Of a DNA stretch of 64,000 nucleotides, positions 1 through 11,214 are shown in pieces. Every line of letters begins with the position of its first letter. Within the stretch, counting starts at the first letter, position 1. The position numbers and the translations under genes are program-made. Origin of the DNA: Simmondsia chinensis (taxonomy: Eukaryota; Streptophyta; Magnoliopsida; Caryophyllales; Simmondsiaceae); contig JAGTTD010000011.1 in the NCBI GenBank assembly GCA_018398585.1, forward strand, positions 31,988,164-32,052,163. The letters run 5' to 3'. A model generated the notes under the pieces. It was not told the DNA's origin and searched no databases. It saw only the letters and a program-made list of their open reading frames with translations.

Positions 1-103
1 GAATTCAAAAACGTAAACAATATCGTTATAATTTGTATTACACATGGATCAAACGGACGGAGTTAGGTGACAAAAAAAAAAAAAAAAGAACAAATGCCAA
101 TCA

Positions 104-605
104 ATCAGCTATTCTAAAAATTTAAGCTGACGAATAAAAATGCCCAAGATTGATTTTATACTTTAACAAGACCCTTTATGTAAATATCTATCGAGCTTGA
201 AACGTGGAAACTACACAGGCCTACCTTATATATTATGCTTAAGTTAATATTGAAAAGAAAATTATTATTGCTAGAGTAATGATATGACTTGCAAACAATA
301 AAATTCACAAAATTGCCTTAAAAACTACGATCTTGCTCTGGCAAATATTACCCTATTAAAAATGGGGGTGTCGGAATTCAAACTCGTGACCGCTTGGTCT
401 TCAAAGCTCTAATACCATGTCAAAAAACCAACTATTCAAAAAATTTAAGCTCATGGTGAATACCTAGGATTGGTTTTATACTATCAAAGAATCAACTTTC
501 CAAAAAGTTTAAGCTGTTGAATGAAGGCTCAAAATTGGCTCTTTACTCTAATATGCCCCTTTATGCAAATACTCGTTATGCTTAACGCACGGATATTAGA
601 CAAGC
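104..605 (-). mobile_element. SMART-type mini LTR retrotransposon, degenerate, with an extra LTR
   Basis: A right-hand LTR (418-486) starts TGTC and is preceded at 406-417 by GCTCTAATACCA, one mismatch from the complement of the plant initiator tRNA-Met primer site (TGGTATCAGAGC). A left LTR remnant covers about 104-169 and a further LTR-like copy 487-605. Internal words shared with the better copy at 50402-50689 include the 'gcttgaaacgtgga' stretch and 'aactcgtgacc'. The internal part carries roughly 80 bp of unrelated sequence (about 275-355). No coding capacity. Orientation follows from the primer site. Confidence 0.7.
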
Positions 606-699
606 CCACATCATACAACAACATCCCAATCCCTAAGAGGCTTCTACCATGGCTGATTTATGTCAAGGCATAGGTCCAAGATCAGCCCTGGTTTCCTCT

Positions 700-974
700 C
701 GTGTGCTGATTTATTGATCCTCTACTATTGAGTTCCCTTGTTTCTTTTGTTTTAGCATTTATTTGTCCTGTTTCTCTGTGTCTAGGTTGGCTGTGTATTT
801 GGTGTCTTGTTTGTCGTGTTCGGGGCTGCGTTTTTGCCTGTTGTTTTGTCTCTTTGCCTTTGAACTGGTTGTTTTAATCCCCATCTTTTTGACAGTTGGA
901 CTCAAGCCTTGCTTGGCGAGTGGTATGTTTTGTTTCGCGGCTTTGCCGCTAATTATCAAAAAAAAAAAAAAAGG
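700..974 (+). mobile_element. LINE 3' end with poly-A tail
   Basis: T/G-rich 3'-UTR-like sequence ends with 'gccgctaattatc' followed by a run of A (959-973). The same ending, ATTATC or TTATCG then poly-A, recurs on both strands of this window, including directly after sequence coding for a reverse-transcriptase zinc-binding domain. It is therefore read as the 3' end of a 5'-truncated LINE. The ORFs here are low-complexity and not genes. Confidence 0.55.
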
Positions 975-1065
975 GCTCCCGCCATGACAGGATCTGGGGA
1001 AGAGGATGGACACAGCCTTACTCCTACAAAATGCTACATTAAAAGAAGGCTATTTTTGAGGCTCC
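975..1065 (-). mobile_element. Au-type SINE tail fragment
   Basis: The reverse complement contains the Au-SINE 3' words (ggctgtgtccatcc, cagatcctgtcatggcgggagccc). It sits directly next to the LINE poly-A tail ending at 974. No 5' head is recognisable. Confidence 0.65.
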
Positions 1066-1384
1066 CAATCTTAAAAGAAAGAAAGGAAGGAGAAGCAATA
1101 TATATAAGATCACAAAAAGTAGTAGAGCAGTGAAGTAATGAAATAATAAAACAATAAAATAATAAAACGATATAGTAATGACAAACGTACAACCAACACT
1201 AGAAAACAATAAAGGAAGTGCAATCCTAGGGATATTGTAGTGTAACATATTGTACGCCTATCTCCTATCATACCTCGACTACATGTATACTTAATCACCA
1301 CTAAGCTCTATCTAAGGCCACCTCTTCCACAAGATTTAGTTAGGTAAGGCCACACCTAATCGTCTCAATTCATCTTTTCTTTGG

Positions 1385-1561
1385 CCTACAGGGCCACATC
1401 ATACTTTGTATTTAAATTATCTTAATATCAAAAGCACAAACTCTTGGGATTTAAACATGTAATCTCTTGGTCACAAGACTCTGATACTATATCAATTATC
1501 CAACTTTTTTAAAAACATAAACTAATAAATTAAGATCTAAGAACAGTTTTATACTCTAACA
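1385..1561 (-). mobile_element. SMART fragment with one LTR
   Basis: Internal SMART words are followed by a primer-site-like ACTCTGATACTA (1478-1489) and an LTR (about 1490-1561) ending 'ttttatactctaaca', as in the other SMART copies. Confidence 0.65.
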
Positions 1562-1871
1562 AAACTAAAAGTATAAAAACTAAATTAATATAGTAATATA
1601 ATAAATAAAGTAAAAGTAATGATGATATAAATAACATAAAAAGAAAGGGTTAGGGGGACGGACGAGTGGCATTTTTTTCTCTAAATTAAGATGAGTTGAC
1701 CACCATAAATTTCGATGATTGGGAAAATGGAAAATGGGGGCAGCCTTTTATATAATAAATGCAAAACTATTATATATATATATTATCGCATGTATAAGAA
1801 ATATTTGATCCAATCTTCATTTTATGTGACGTATCAGAAATAATTTTTTTCAAAATATTAGAACCTTTTAT
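1562..1871. other. AT-rich spacer
   Basis: AT-rich sequence with a short (TA) run near 1770. No gene, exon or recognisable repeat seen. Confidence 0.5.
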
Positions 1872-2430
1872 TGAAAACCACCTATATTTTATGTAAGATA
1901 TCAAAAAATTACCAAACTTTTCTAATTTTTTGAAATCACATCTAAACTTTTAAAAAAAATTTAATGTCACACTTAATACTGATATCTTTACCTTTTCATT
2001 GAAATAAATATAAAATTATCAAACTATGCTCAATAAGACTTATTTTTTATCAATGAATTATAAACAAATGTACAAAAAAAAAAAAAACACTTCTAAATTT
2101 TTTTGTGACAAAAACTTGTAACAACATGCTGAACCCATAACAATTCTACAAATTCAAAAGTGAAGGGTAATTTCGTCATTTGCAAAATATATTACTTAAT
2201 ATAATTTAATTATATTAAGCTAAACTTAGTGTTTTGACACATTCATACCCAAAACGCGATACTTCATTTGACAAAAAGTTAGTAGTGTTAGCGACTCAAA
2301 CATTAGGTGCGACATTAAAAAAATTTTGAAAAGTTTAGATGTGACTTTAAAAAATTAGAAAAATTAGATAATTTTCTAACACCTCACCTAAAATACAAGT
2401 GAGTTTTAGGTTAAAAAAAAAAACCATAAA
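1872..2430. mobile_element. Fold-back MITE with long terminal inverted repeats
   Basis: The left arm (about 1872-1975: 'cacatctaaactttt', 'taatgtc') and right arm (about 2300-2425: 'gacattaaaaaaa', 'aaaagtttagatgtg', 'attttaggt') are imperfect inverted copies of about 100 bp each. The interior is AT-rich and non-coding. This matches a non-autonomous Mutator-like or fold-back MITE. I could not fix a target-site duplication. Confidence 0.6.
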
Positions 2431-2464
2431 TATTAACTGCAACATAAGCATAAAGAAATACGTA

Positions 2465-2640
2465 TAAGTTGTTGAGTTTGATATAATGGTTAAACTAGTC
2501 ATCCTTAATAGAAGGTCTTGAATTCGAAATTCATCTCCATCTTTCTCAAATATAGAAAACATTTATTAGGACACTCCAGACCCTGCTTATGCGAGAGCCC
2601 TTAGAGGCATTGGGTTTGTTGTTATTGATTTATTAGGAGA
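2465..2640 (+). mobile_element. tRNA-headed SINE with Au-type tail
   Basis: The 5' part has a tRNA-like A-box region ('ataatggttaaac') and a B-box-like 'cttgaattcgaaatt'. The 3' part has the Au tail ('ccagaccctgcttatgcgag', 'gcattgggtttgttgttattg'). This is the usual plant SINE layout. It is useful as a contrast to the 5S-headed copies at 21.7, 23.8, 26.9, 34.8 and 48.7 kb, which carry the same kind of tail. Confidence 0.6.
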
Positions 2641-4635
2641 CTGTAGTACCTCTTTACTGTCTAAAAAAATTATAAAAAAAGGAAATATATAGATCAAGTT
2701 AAAAGAAACAGCTTTCAAAATTTGAATTCCCAGTTGAATTTGGATTTAACTGATGTAATGTAAACGATCCCTGTTTAAAAACGAAGTGCCAAAATACACA
2801 AAATGTATCCAATTTGGATTTATTGTAATATATGAAGATAATTATCTAAAATATCCTTCTATAGTCTAATAATTTTATATCAGACATATCATATAGTGTC
2901 TCGGTAATACCAAACTTACTAGGGATATATTGGTCATATCGACATTTCGTAGTACAAAATTGTCTATCTTAATGATATGGAAGATTTGTCTATACAACAT
3001 GAGTTAATTTACAAAAAGATTGGGAATGAAGAAAAAAATGCAGCAAAATTTGATATTAACACGACAAAAGTGTTTGTCTTAATTCTCTTTGGACAAAATT
3101 TTGTGGAGGATTGGGCAAGATTCTTAGCGATGTGGAATGAATATGCAAAACTCGATATTAACACGTCAAAATTGAAGAAGTTCGGAGACCACCGAAATGA
3201 GAAAGACAATGTCAGAATTTATATTTGAGAATTTCGAGATGACGAACAAAAACAGCCAAGCTATGAATTTATAGGCAATATAAAAACCATATTCCTCAAA
3301 AATTACGAAAATGCCCATAAACTAGTCTCAAAAGACAAAAGTGACCCAAAATGCATTTTAGGGGACCAAATTTGGCCAAAACAAGTGGGGTCAATAATAA
3401 AGCAACTAGATTTGCATAATTTAACCTGATGTTTTTTTACAAATATTTAGGTCACATAACTCCTTATGCATCAAAACTTATAACTGTTTTAAATCACAAT
3501 TGTGAATCAATACTTCCAGTCCACCCTTTTGGACTTCTGACGATTTACTTGTTCCATAAGCAGCTCATCGTCCTGCATCACTTATCCTCAACATATTGTA
3601 CATTCTTTCTTTTTCAGTACGATTTTCTTCCCACAATTCAAAAAAAAAAAAAAAAAAAAAATAACTGGCACCCACATTGAGAAGAAGTGGAAGTATGAGG
3701 CCTAAAAAAGTTTCACAATTTAACTTTGGCAAATGACCAATAGAACTGTATTTTTCTGTTGTTTTTTACAACTGTGCTTAGCTCCTCTCAAGTCACCAGA
3801 GCATTTAGTGAGGGCAAATGCATTTGGTTAAGCCAAATCTTTTGTTAAAGTACTTCACAACAATCATAATGATTAATCTAATGTATTATTAGCTAGAGTA
3901 TAAAATCATTTATGGAAATTCACCGATTAGTTTACAAGTTTGAATAACAATGGGCCCTACTTCTAATATTAGCATAATTTAAACACAAGGTATGAGATAA
4001 GTTTATGTACTGATTGGCACTATTATAATGTCCAATGTTGTTGGTAATATTATTCCGAATAAGACAACAGGAAGGATAAGCAAGAAGGCTAATACCGAGT
4101 ATTGTGCAAAAATCGAGTACTTTTATACTAGTGGGATTTCAACCTGGGTGAAGAAGGAAAGAGACAGTCATGAGTAACATCCATCCTTGTGCCTCTACAC
4201 CCTTTAGTATTGGATCATCAATTTCAAAAGAGCTTCGAGTACCACACAATTGAGCCTAGTGATAGAAAACTATGTAGCTTTCTTTTTGCTAGGGTGTCTG
4301 TGTTAAAACAAACTACTCACCCTTATGCCTCTCACCTTACCTTTTTCAAGCAACAAATACCAAGATGGATTAGAATACTCGAGTAATCATGTATTGAATG
4401 CCAAAGATGTGATTTTAGCCCTATTAGCACCCCTACCTCACCATAAAAGACTATCCGAAAGCCACCAAAGGAATCCAAACTTTTCTAGTCCACCTAGAAA
4501 ACTGCTCTGAAAACAAAAATCTAGTAAGTTTTTAGAATGAGAACTTAGAAAGGAAAGCTCCTCTATTAGAAAGGAAAATTTAGAGAACAAGAATAATGTT
4601 ATTTAGGAAAACAAAACATAAGAACCTGAAAATTT
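2641..4635. other. Intergenic, no gene recognised
   Basis: AT-rich sequence with short ORFs (2977-3228, 3429-3680, 4189-4510) that have no recognisable domain, biased composition or splice context. A poly-A run lies at 3640-3661. Nothing here supports a gene. Confidence 0.5.
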
Positions 4636-4639
4636 TACT

Positions 4640-4900
4640 AAGGAAAAGGCAACATACAAGATTTATGTGGTTCAACCAATTACCTACATCCACGAAGTTG
4701 TAGAAATTTTCACCATTTCTAGGAAGTGTACAAAGATTTCTTCCTCTCTATCGTAATGCTCTCACAAACCTAAAGCAATATTTATATAGCCAAACAAGGG
4801 AAACTCTAGGTGTCTCAAACATACCCTCAAATGGGCCTAGGCCCAAAACAATCCCAACTCATTACCGTAAATAAAACCAAATTGCACACAATAAGTTCAA
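4640..4900. repeat. Dispersed repeat, 'gatttatgtggttcaaccaa' type
   Basis: Words such as 'gatttatgtggttcaacc' and 'tacatccacgaagttg' followed by 'tttatatag' recur in altered form at 5840-6130 and 48085-48300. It looks like a degraded retroelement terminal region, but no LTR pair or primer site is visible. Confidence 0.35.
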
Positions 4901-4954
4901 CAAATGTACCTTCCACCTTAAATGCAAAATGATCAATATTGGAAAATGTTTTTT

Positions 4955-5078
4955 GCGAAAAATTGATAAAATGGAATAGCGCCCTGAAGGAGTAAAACTA
5001 TGCACATTTGACCCCATCCCCCCAACCCTACTCTACAGGAACCCTTGTGGCCCTAAGTTTGTTGTTGTTGTTGAATCT
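4955..5078 (+). mobile_element. Au-type SINE tail, diverged
   Basis: The Au tail is recognisable: 'gaaggagtaaaactatgcac', 'accccatccccccaaccc', 'aggaacccttgtggccctaag' and a terminal (TTG)n at 5056-5073. No clear head. Confidence 0.6.
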
Positions 5079-5362
5079 CTTGAGTTTGTAAAACACAAGT
5101 TTGGAAAATCTTTTTAGAAAACCAAACAAATTTTCACAAACTGAACAAGCTAACCCAACCAATCCTCTAGACAAAGTTGATACAATTTGGAAATTGATTG
5201 TATGTTCTATTTTATCAATGATGAGGATAGTCACAATATCAACTAATATTACAATATAACATGTAAAGACGACAAGAAACACATACTATACAACAACATA
5301 ATCAGAAAGTAACAACTTTATAATAATCAAAATAAAATGGGAAGGAAAGAAAGCATACTTAC

Positions 5363-5443
5363 CTGGACTCCTAGTTCTGCATTAACATAGCAATTTTTAG
5401 CTGCAAATTTTCCATTTCCATTCACTCGTTTCTTTGCTAAGAT
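5363..5443 (-). other. Candidate orphan coding exon (27 codons)
   Basis: On the minus strand an 81-nt open segment lies between a good acceptor (TTTTTGCAG, ending at 5444) and a strong donor (CCAG/GTAAGT, starting at 5362). It translates in phase 0 to a basic 27-residue peptide beginning ILAKKRVNGNGKF and ending AELGVQ. I do not recognise the family. It could be an exon of a longer minus-strand gene (the KEN-box gene starts 2.2 kb upstream on the same strand), a relic exon, or chance. Confidence 0.25.
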
Positions 5444-5839
5444 CTGCAAAAATGTTTGCTTTTGTCAAATTTCATCGGGCCTATTTGAAATTCATCCCAA
5501 AATTAAGTAGTATTAGATAAAATAGCCTGCAAAATTCATACATTGATCTTTTTTTACGATTTGTATAGGAGCTTGTTTCTATTCTAAACTCACTAGTGAA
5601 TTATTTAGCAGCTTTTGATTTCTGCAGAGGAAACTCCAAAGTTTGGAACTTCATAGTTCATTGACAAGGCACAAATTTATTTACTCAGATAGTCTCTAAT
5701 TTATATTTTAGGCTCTAGTATCACTTGTTAGACTTTAATACAACTTGTTAAGCTTTGACATCACTTGTTAGAACCACCTACAAAATACCAAAATCCTAAA
5801 TCAAAATAACAACTACAAACAAAAAGAGGATTAGAGTGT

Positions 5840-6130
5840 AAAATCAAGAACACTATTATTTACATAGTTTAGCCAAAATCTATATCCATAGAAAGGAGCA
5901 TAATAATTCCACAATATCAATTAAACTTTACATGAAATGTCTCAACTCTTAGCCTTTTTCAACACTAATGTTAACATACATGATCCCAGTGTATATATAA
6001 AACCTCTTACACTGAAACCCTAGTATGTCATAGGTATAACTAGGATTCACCCAATTCTCTACCTTATAAACAAAGCCCAATACAACAAGCTCGGCACGTA
6101 ATCCAACATTATGTAAGTTTGTTAAAGTTA
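5840..6130. repeat. Dispersed repeat related to 4640-4900
   Basis: Shares the 'tttacatagtttagccaa', 'tatatccatag' and 'tatataaaacc' layout with 4640-4900. Non-coding; classification unresolved. Confidence 0.3.
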
Positions 6131-6205
6131 ATTTCTCATCTATTTATTGTTTACTATATTATCTAACATCTATAAGTTAACTCAAAATAGTTTTTTTGTC
6201 TGCAG

Positions 6206-6349
6206 ATGTATTCTAATCAACACAACAATCCTTTAGTTGCAGCAGGCGCCACTTTCTCCGAAGATGAACCATTTATACCATCTGTATTTTCACTGAATGA
6301 TTCAACTGATCATGACCATCAACCAACTTCTATTCAATCATTTCGTTAA
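6206..6349 (+). CDS. Possible short exon or ORF, 47 aa, unknown
   Basis: An ATG directly follows a pyrimidine-rich acceptor-like TTTTTTTGTCTGCAG and opens 47 codons (MYSNQHNN... to ...SIQSFR) ending in TAA. Composition is protein-like (D, E, S, P, H rich) and unlike the AT-rich neighbourhood. No homologue comes to mind. It may be the last exon of an unrecognised plus-strand gene or a relic. Confidence 0.2.
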   Translation: MYSNQHNNPLVAAGATFSEDEPFIPSVFSLNDSTDHDHQPTSIQSFR

Positions 6350-6439
6350 AAATTTCACATGTAAGTTTAATAGTAAATTTTTCACTAGAATATTGACAAG
6401 GATAAATTAACATATGCGCATTAAAACACTTCACATGTT

Positions 6440-6545
6440 TCTACAACAATAGCAACAAACCCAATGTCTCAAAGAGACTCCTACCAAAGCAAGATTTAAG
6501 GAAAGTAAGACATACATAGTCTTACCCTTACAATGTACTACTCTA
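6440..6545 (-). mobile_element. Au-type SINE tail, diverged
   Basis: The reverse complement has the (TTG)n-like end, the 'gggagtctctttgagaca' region and 'gtaagactatgtatgt', matching a decayed Au tail. Confidence 0.4.
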
Positions 6546-6549
6546 TCAA

Positions 6550-7376
6550 GAAGTTGTTTCCCTATAACCCAAAACCCTAAAAGCACTTCACACATTTCTA
6601 TATGCTATAAAATACACACTAGAGTAGTACAAGTAGATGTAATTTTAAGCCATCCTACCGTACTCTACTTAAAAATGTTGCAAAATCTATGCTACTTTGC
6701 AGACCAAGCACAATTGGCCAAATCACATAAAACCTTGCATCATGTTCTTATTTTTTCTCATCAATTCTTTGTTTCTTGTTCGAACTTTAATGTTCCTATT
6801 AAAATATAAAATCATCCTTGAATCTCACTCATTAACTTGAACTTTTGATAGAATTAATCCTTTTCTTGGTATCAAACCTTATTGAACAAGAGGTTATAAG
6901 TTCAAATCATAATAGCCTCTACTCTCAAACTCAATATTAGTATAATTTTAGCAGAAAATATGAGATAAATTTGTATATTATCCACAATTTAAACCCAATA
7001 AATATTTGGGCACTTTCATTCATTAACTTAAACTTTTGAGATAATTGATTTTTTAATAGTTTTTAATATGAATTCCTTGAAGCGTGTCAAAATTACATGA
7101 ATGAACCAAAGCTATTCATTTACCAATAACCATTCATAAAGATGAGATTGTATCAAACTGAACAAAATCTATTATCACTATATTTTGAATTGTATCAAAT
7201 ACCAATTGATATTAATATCTAAACTATGCATCACTCAACACTATATTTTGAATTGCATCAAATCAAACAAAATCTAATCAAAATATATAAATATTCTATA
7301 TTACTATATTTTATATCACGCCATCCCCAACTTATATCAAAATGAGAACAAATCAAACCAACCCCATAACACAAAA
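6550..7376. other. AT-rich spacer, 3' side of the KEN-box gene
   Basis: No ORF, exon or repeat recognised, apart from locally repeated words ('actatattttgaattg' at about 7177 and 7240). The 3' UTR of the minus-strand gene should begin just left of 7377. Confidence 0.5.
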
Positions 7377-7682
7377 TCATCTGAAATCTCTCCTCAAAGA
7401 CTTTGAAATCACACTGCGCTTCAAATCACACACATCATCCACCGCCTTCCGCTTCTTAGAAACTGAATCCAATGCATTACCAATTGAGACATTTCGTCGA
7501 ACACCTTGCGTGCAAAACCGTCGCTGAACCGAATCAAACGAATTGGACAAATGAGTAATGTCCCTTAGTGGAATTCTAGCATTATTCAACTTGATTTTGG
7601 ATTTGGCGCTCGAAAATTGCTTACAAGGAGGGATATTTTCCTTGTTGTCGTGCTCAAATTTACTGGGTAGTGTAAATTCCAT
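7377..7682 (-). CDS. Small KEN-box / D-box protein, 101 aa, probable cell-cycle protein
   Basis: A single-exon ORF opens with ATG at 7682 and ends in TGA at 7377. The protein has a KEN box at residues 14-16 within DNKENIPP, and an RxxL destruction-box candidate in RIPLRDIT (36-43). Both are degrons read by the anaphase-promoting complex. A basic KKRK-type cluster near residue 80 could be a nuclear signal. No enzymatic domain is present. Pyrimidine-rich sequence and two identical ATTGGCGC motifs lie upstream, as in E2F-controlled S-phase genes. I do not recognise a named orthologue. The role as an APC/C substrate or regulator is inferred from the motifs only. A longer protein with downstream exons (for example 5363-5443) cannot be excluded, but no convincing donor was found inside the ORF. 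Confidence 0.6.
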   Translation of the reverse strand: MEFTLPSKFEHDNKENIPPCKQFSSAKSKIKLNNARIPLRDITHLSNSFDSVQRRFCTQGVRRNVSIGNALDSVSKKRKAVDDVCDLKRSVISKSLRRDFR

Positions 7683-7987
7683 TGGCGCAAAAAGAAAGAA
7701 AGAGAAAGAGAGAAGATTGAGTGAAAATTTGTGGGAAGAGAGAGCGAGAATGGAGGCATATTTGTAGGGAGAGAATGTAAGAGGGAAATTGGGGCAAAAA
7801 TGGCGATCTAGGGTTTGAAATTTTTTGAGGATTTTTGATTCTTGTGGAGGGAAAGGGTTTTTCAGATTGGTTTTGGTTTTGAAATTTTATGAAGATGGAG
7901 ATTCGTAAATTTTAAATTTTCAAAATTTTAACAGAGCCACAGTTCTCCCGGGATGTTTTGGGGATCGTAAATTTGTATGATTGGCGC
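7681..7987 (-). promoter_or_regulatory. E2F-like sites upstream of the KEN-box gene
   Basis: ATTGGCGC, which fits the E2F consensus WTTSSCSS, occurs at 7681-7688 (overlapping the start codon) and at 7980-7987. Between them lie a GA-rich stretch and the presumed 5' UTR. A paired arrangement around 290 bp apart is consistent with S-phase transcription, but binding is inferred from sequence only. Confidence 0.4.
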
Positions 7988-8027
7988 GAACTATATAATG
8001 AAATACACAAAAAGTGAAATATCAATT

Positions 8028-8798
8028 AGTTCGGGTCCAAGCTTGCAGGGCTCGAGGCTCGATTTGTTTGTATTAAACTCAACTCAGACTTGGCTCGTCA
8101 AAGACTCGGGCTCAGCTTGGTTGAGTTCGAACTTAGCTCGGCAAGTTTCAAGCTAGGCTTGCAATATTTAGGCTCGTTTAAGATTAATCTACGATCAATT
8201 GGATTCTTTAAGATCAAGCTCGATCTATGTAGATCAAACTTGACTTGGTTAGGCATATTTGAGCTAATATATTATAGGATTATTTACACTGAAGATCCCT
8301 GTATTTTTCTCATTATGTCAATTTTTTCCATGTATTTCTACGCTTGACAATTTAGTCTCTCTATAATTTATATTATAGTAATTTAGTCCCTTGGCCAAAA
8401 TCAAATTAAGTTATTGACGTAATTTTTAGTGACACAATTACAAGATATGCTAGCAACCCACTACAAATCCACTTGTTGACTCAATTTAACCTAATCCATG
8501 GCCCAATCACTAAAAATTTAATCAATAACTTAACATAAATTTTACTATAGAGACCAAATTGACACAGTATAAATTATATAAGGATAAAAATTGACACAAT
8601 TAGCAACATATAGGGACCTTCGGTGTTAATATATTATATTAAGATCATTTAGGACCTGAGTCTACGGGCTCAAGTTTCCCTAGGCTCGGGCCTTGACTTG
8701 ATAACCTAAACGAGCAAGCTTGGGTAAGCTCGAGCTCTAAACGAGCCGAGCCTGTCAAACTTTTTGACAAGCCAACTCGGTTTATTTACACCCTTAAT
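8028..8798. mobile_element. hAT-like non-autonomous element rich in GCTCG words, split by a MITE
   Basis: The outer parts (8028-8264 and 8640-8798) consist of repeated 'aagctcg', 'ggctcg' and 'gagctc' words and end with 'tttatttacaccctta', as in the intact element at 49352-49932. A MITE (8277-8626) interrupts it. The left terminus is not clear. Confidence 0.45.
8277..8626. mobile_element. Mutator-like MITE with 12-bp target-site duplication
   Basis: Flanked by perfect direct repeats TAATATATTATA at 8265-8276 and 8627-8638. Terminal inverted repeats are recognisable (ttacactgaagatccct on the left, agggaccttcggtgt on the right). Internal halves also mirror each other ('caatttagtc' against 'gaccaaattg'). 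Non-coding. Confidence 0.7.
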
Positions 8799-8799
8799 G

Positions 8800-10640
8800 G
8801 CAATTATGTGAACGGGATTTATATAGAGCATCTCTAACAGTGTAGGCAACTTTCCATAAATGCAACCCTCGTAGGAACTTCAACAAGATATTTAAATGTC
8901 GAATAAGATGCATATTTAGGTACGTAGTATTCATTCTCCAACCTATGAAATAAGTTGCAGAGGTGAGAGAGGGATACAACTATTTTTTGTTTTGTGCTGA
9001 TGTGCTATCAATAAAAAATATATAATTTATTAAGTTCTGCAAATTTTCAATATAATGTTTTTTGTATTTTATTTTCTATATGTAATTCATTTTCTTTAGT
9101 GATTATTTCATGTCTATTTCGTTTGTTTTTTTGGATGTCATAATTATTTTACAAATACTTGCCTATATCCAATTTTTATAGTTTAGTGTTTCAATTAAAA
9201 AATAATATATCAAATTTTTGTAGCTTTTTGTTTAAATTAAAAAATAATAATATGTATAATTTTTTTTTTTTATTTATAACATTTAGTAATACTTCTGATT
9301 TATTGTCAAAAGGAGTATTCCACACGTGTGAGGCGAAAGCTTTTTGAATGTTCGACTTTGAATTTCGCACTGAAGATAACTCTTAGGCTCTACTTGCTAT
9401 TTGAAATTGCAATTTGATTATTGAATTGTGAATTATTAAACTGAAATTATTAAGAAAATAAAAATTATACTGTTTAGTTACTTAAAAAAATCAAAGGTTA
9501 TTATTGTAAGTTCATCACAATTCGATTCTTCACATTTTGGGATCAATTGGATTGCAACGTCACAAGTTTTGGATCAGCTAGGATCCAATTTTTGCTGGGG
9601 AGCATTGCGTTGAGTTTAAGTTATCTTAAATTTTAGGTCAACTCGAATCAAGTTCAGTTATGTCGGACCATGTCGCATTTGAGTCACTTTGAATTTTAAG
9701 GTTTGGTTAGGTCGTTGAGGGATTTAGGTTATATCATATCCAATTTGAGTTAATTCAACTCATCTTGATCTTGAATCATTTTGGTTTTAGGCCAATTGGG
9801 TTGCATCGTTTTTCAAAACTTAATTTATTTCAATTTCAGGCCAATTTTAGGCCATAAGTAAGTTGAGTCAGAGCATTATCGTTTCGGGATTAGCTTAGCT
9901 GCGGCACATTAAAGTTAGATATGTTCATTTTGGATTGCATATAAATGGTTTTAGGTCAAATAGGTTGGATCGCTTCGAGTGTAGAGTCATATCAAGTGGG
10001 CTTAAGTCGAGCTTGTTGTCACGAATTGAAGTTAATCGAGTTGCATCATTTCAAGTTATGGGTACTTGAGATGGAACCCACGGTTTTCGTACGGGATCAA
10101 GCAATTGCAACAATTTCCGATGGGTGAATCCTCTTATATTAGAATATCTCCTAGTTCCAAGCCTACATCTTCTAACAAAGGAGCGTTACCTGATTAAGGA
10201 TATCATGCAACGAAGGAAAAATGAGGGAGCAATTATCCCGCCACCAACCAAAAATTCTAAACCCCTTCGAGGTGGGTTAGAAACCCATATATGATGCATG
10301 CTAGGACGCCGTTGCAACAACGCAAAAGGACAATCATATGCTCAATAATCTCTCAACTCTCCCCGACACCGAGAATACCCCGAATATCGGGCCAAACTCC
10401 TCTTTCGTGGATTATCATTAATCACGAGCGCTTAATATAGGCTCTCCAAACAAGTGTCTCATTCGCAAGAAGGATGGACAACTGAGTTAAGAGGCCATCA
10501 ATTAGAACACATTTTCAATATCCAGACTTAGTAGTGTAACTCTCGTGTCTAGTGTAGTGCCATTTAATGGAATTGGGCGTACCAAAATTCCTAATAGCTA
10601 TTCATCCAATAAATGACTCCTCTTAACTACAAGTCGGACT
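8800..10640. other. Repeat-derived intergenic DNA
   Basis: 8.8-9.4 kb is AT-rich with no recognised gene. 9.5-10.1 kb is made of degenerate repeated words around 'ttaggtcaattcgggt' and 'gagttgcatc', resembling decayed low-complexity transposon sequence. Short ORFs (9945-10127) fall in that repeat and are not supported. Confidence 0.45.
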
Positions 10641-10647
10641 TGGATCG

Positions 10648-11209
10648 TGTTAAATTTCACCGGGCATTTAGGCCCGACCCACGGAGTTGGAACTTACAAG
10701 ATCCACATATAAACCCAAGCGGGGTTCCATCATAAAACCAATTGGCAATAGGTAGAGTAACCCACTAGGCTTATAAGGTGATATCTTCTTTCTCTCAACT
10801 CCGATGTGGGATTCCACAAGACTCACATGTGGAGTCTTCGACACTCCCCCTCACATGTGAGTCTGTGACAAACATACCCCTCGTCTTCTCCGATCCAGTT
10901 GGATCCAACATACTGGAGAGGACCTTGGTGTACCAAACACAAATGCACCTCCTCTTCATGAGGACAAGGGGAGACAAACACGAGATCGGGATCAACTACC
11001 CGCTCTGATACCATGTTAAATTTCACAGGGCCTTTAGGCCCGACCCACGGAGTTGGAACTTACAAGATCCACATATAAACTCAAGCGAGGTTTCATCCTA
11101 AAACCAATTGGCAATAGGTAGAGTAACCCACTAGGCTTATAAGGTGATCTCTTCTTTCTCTCAACTCCGATGTGGGATTCCATAAGACTCACATGTGGAG
11201 TCTTCAACA
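10648..11209 (-). mobile_element. Complete TRIM (terminal-repeat retrotransposon in miniature)
   Basis: Two LTRs of exactly 196 bp (10648-10843 and 11014-11209), each with TG...CA ends, flank a 170-bp interior. Next to the right LTR is a perfect primer site, GCTCTGATACCA (11002-11013), the complement of TGGTATCAGAGC. Next to the left LTR is a polypurine tract (GTGAGGGGGAG on the minus strand). Flanking 5-bp duplications are GATCG (10643-10647) and GGTCG (11210-11214), one mismatch. There is no coding sequence, so it must have been mobilised by proteins of another element. Confidence 0.9.
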
Positions 11210-11214
11210 GGTCG

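Noticed and set aside
2977..3228. 83-aa plus-strand ORF
   Set aside because: No recognisable domain, AT-driven composition and an equally long antisense ORF; not enough for a gene call.
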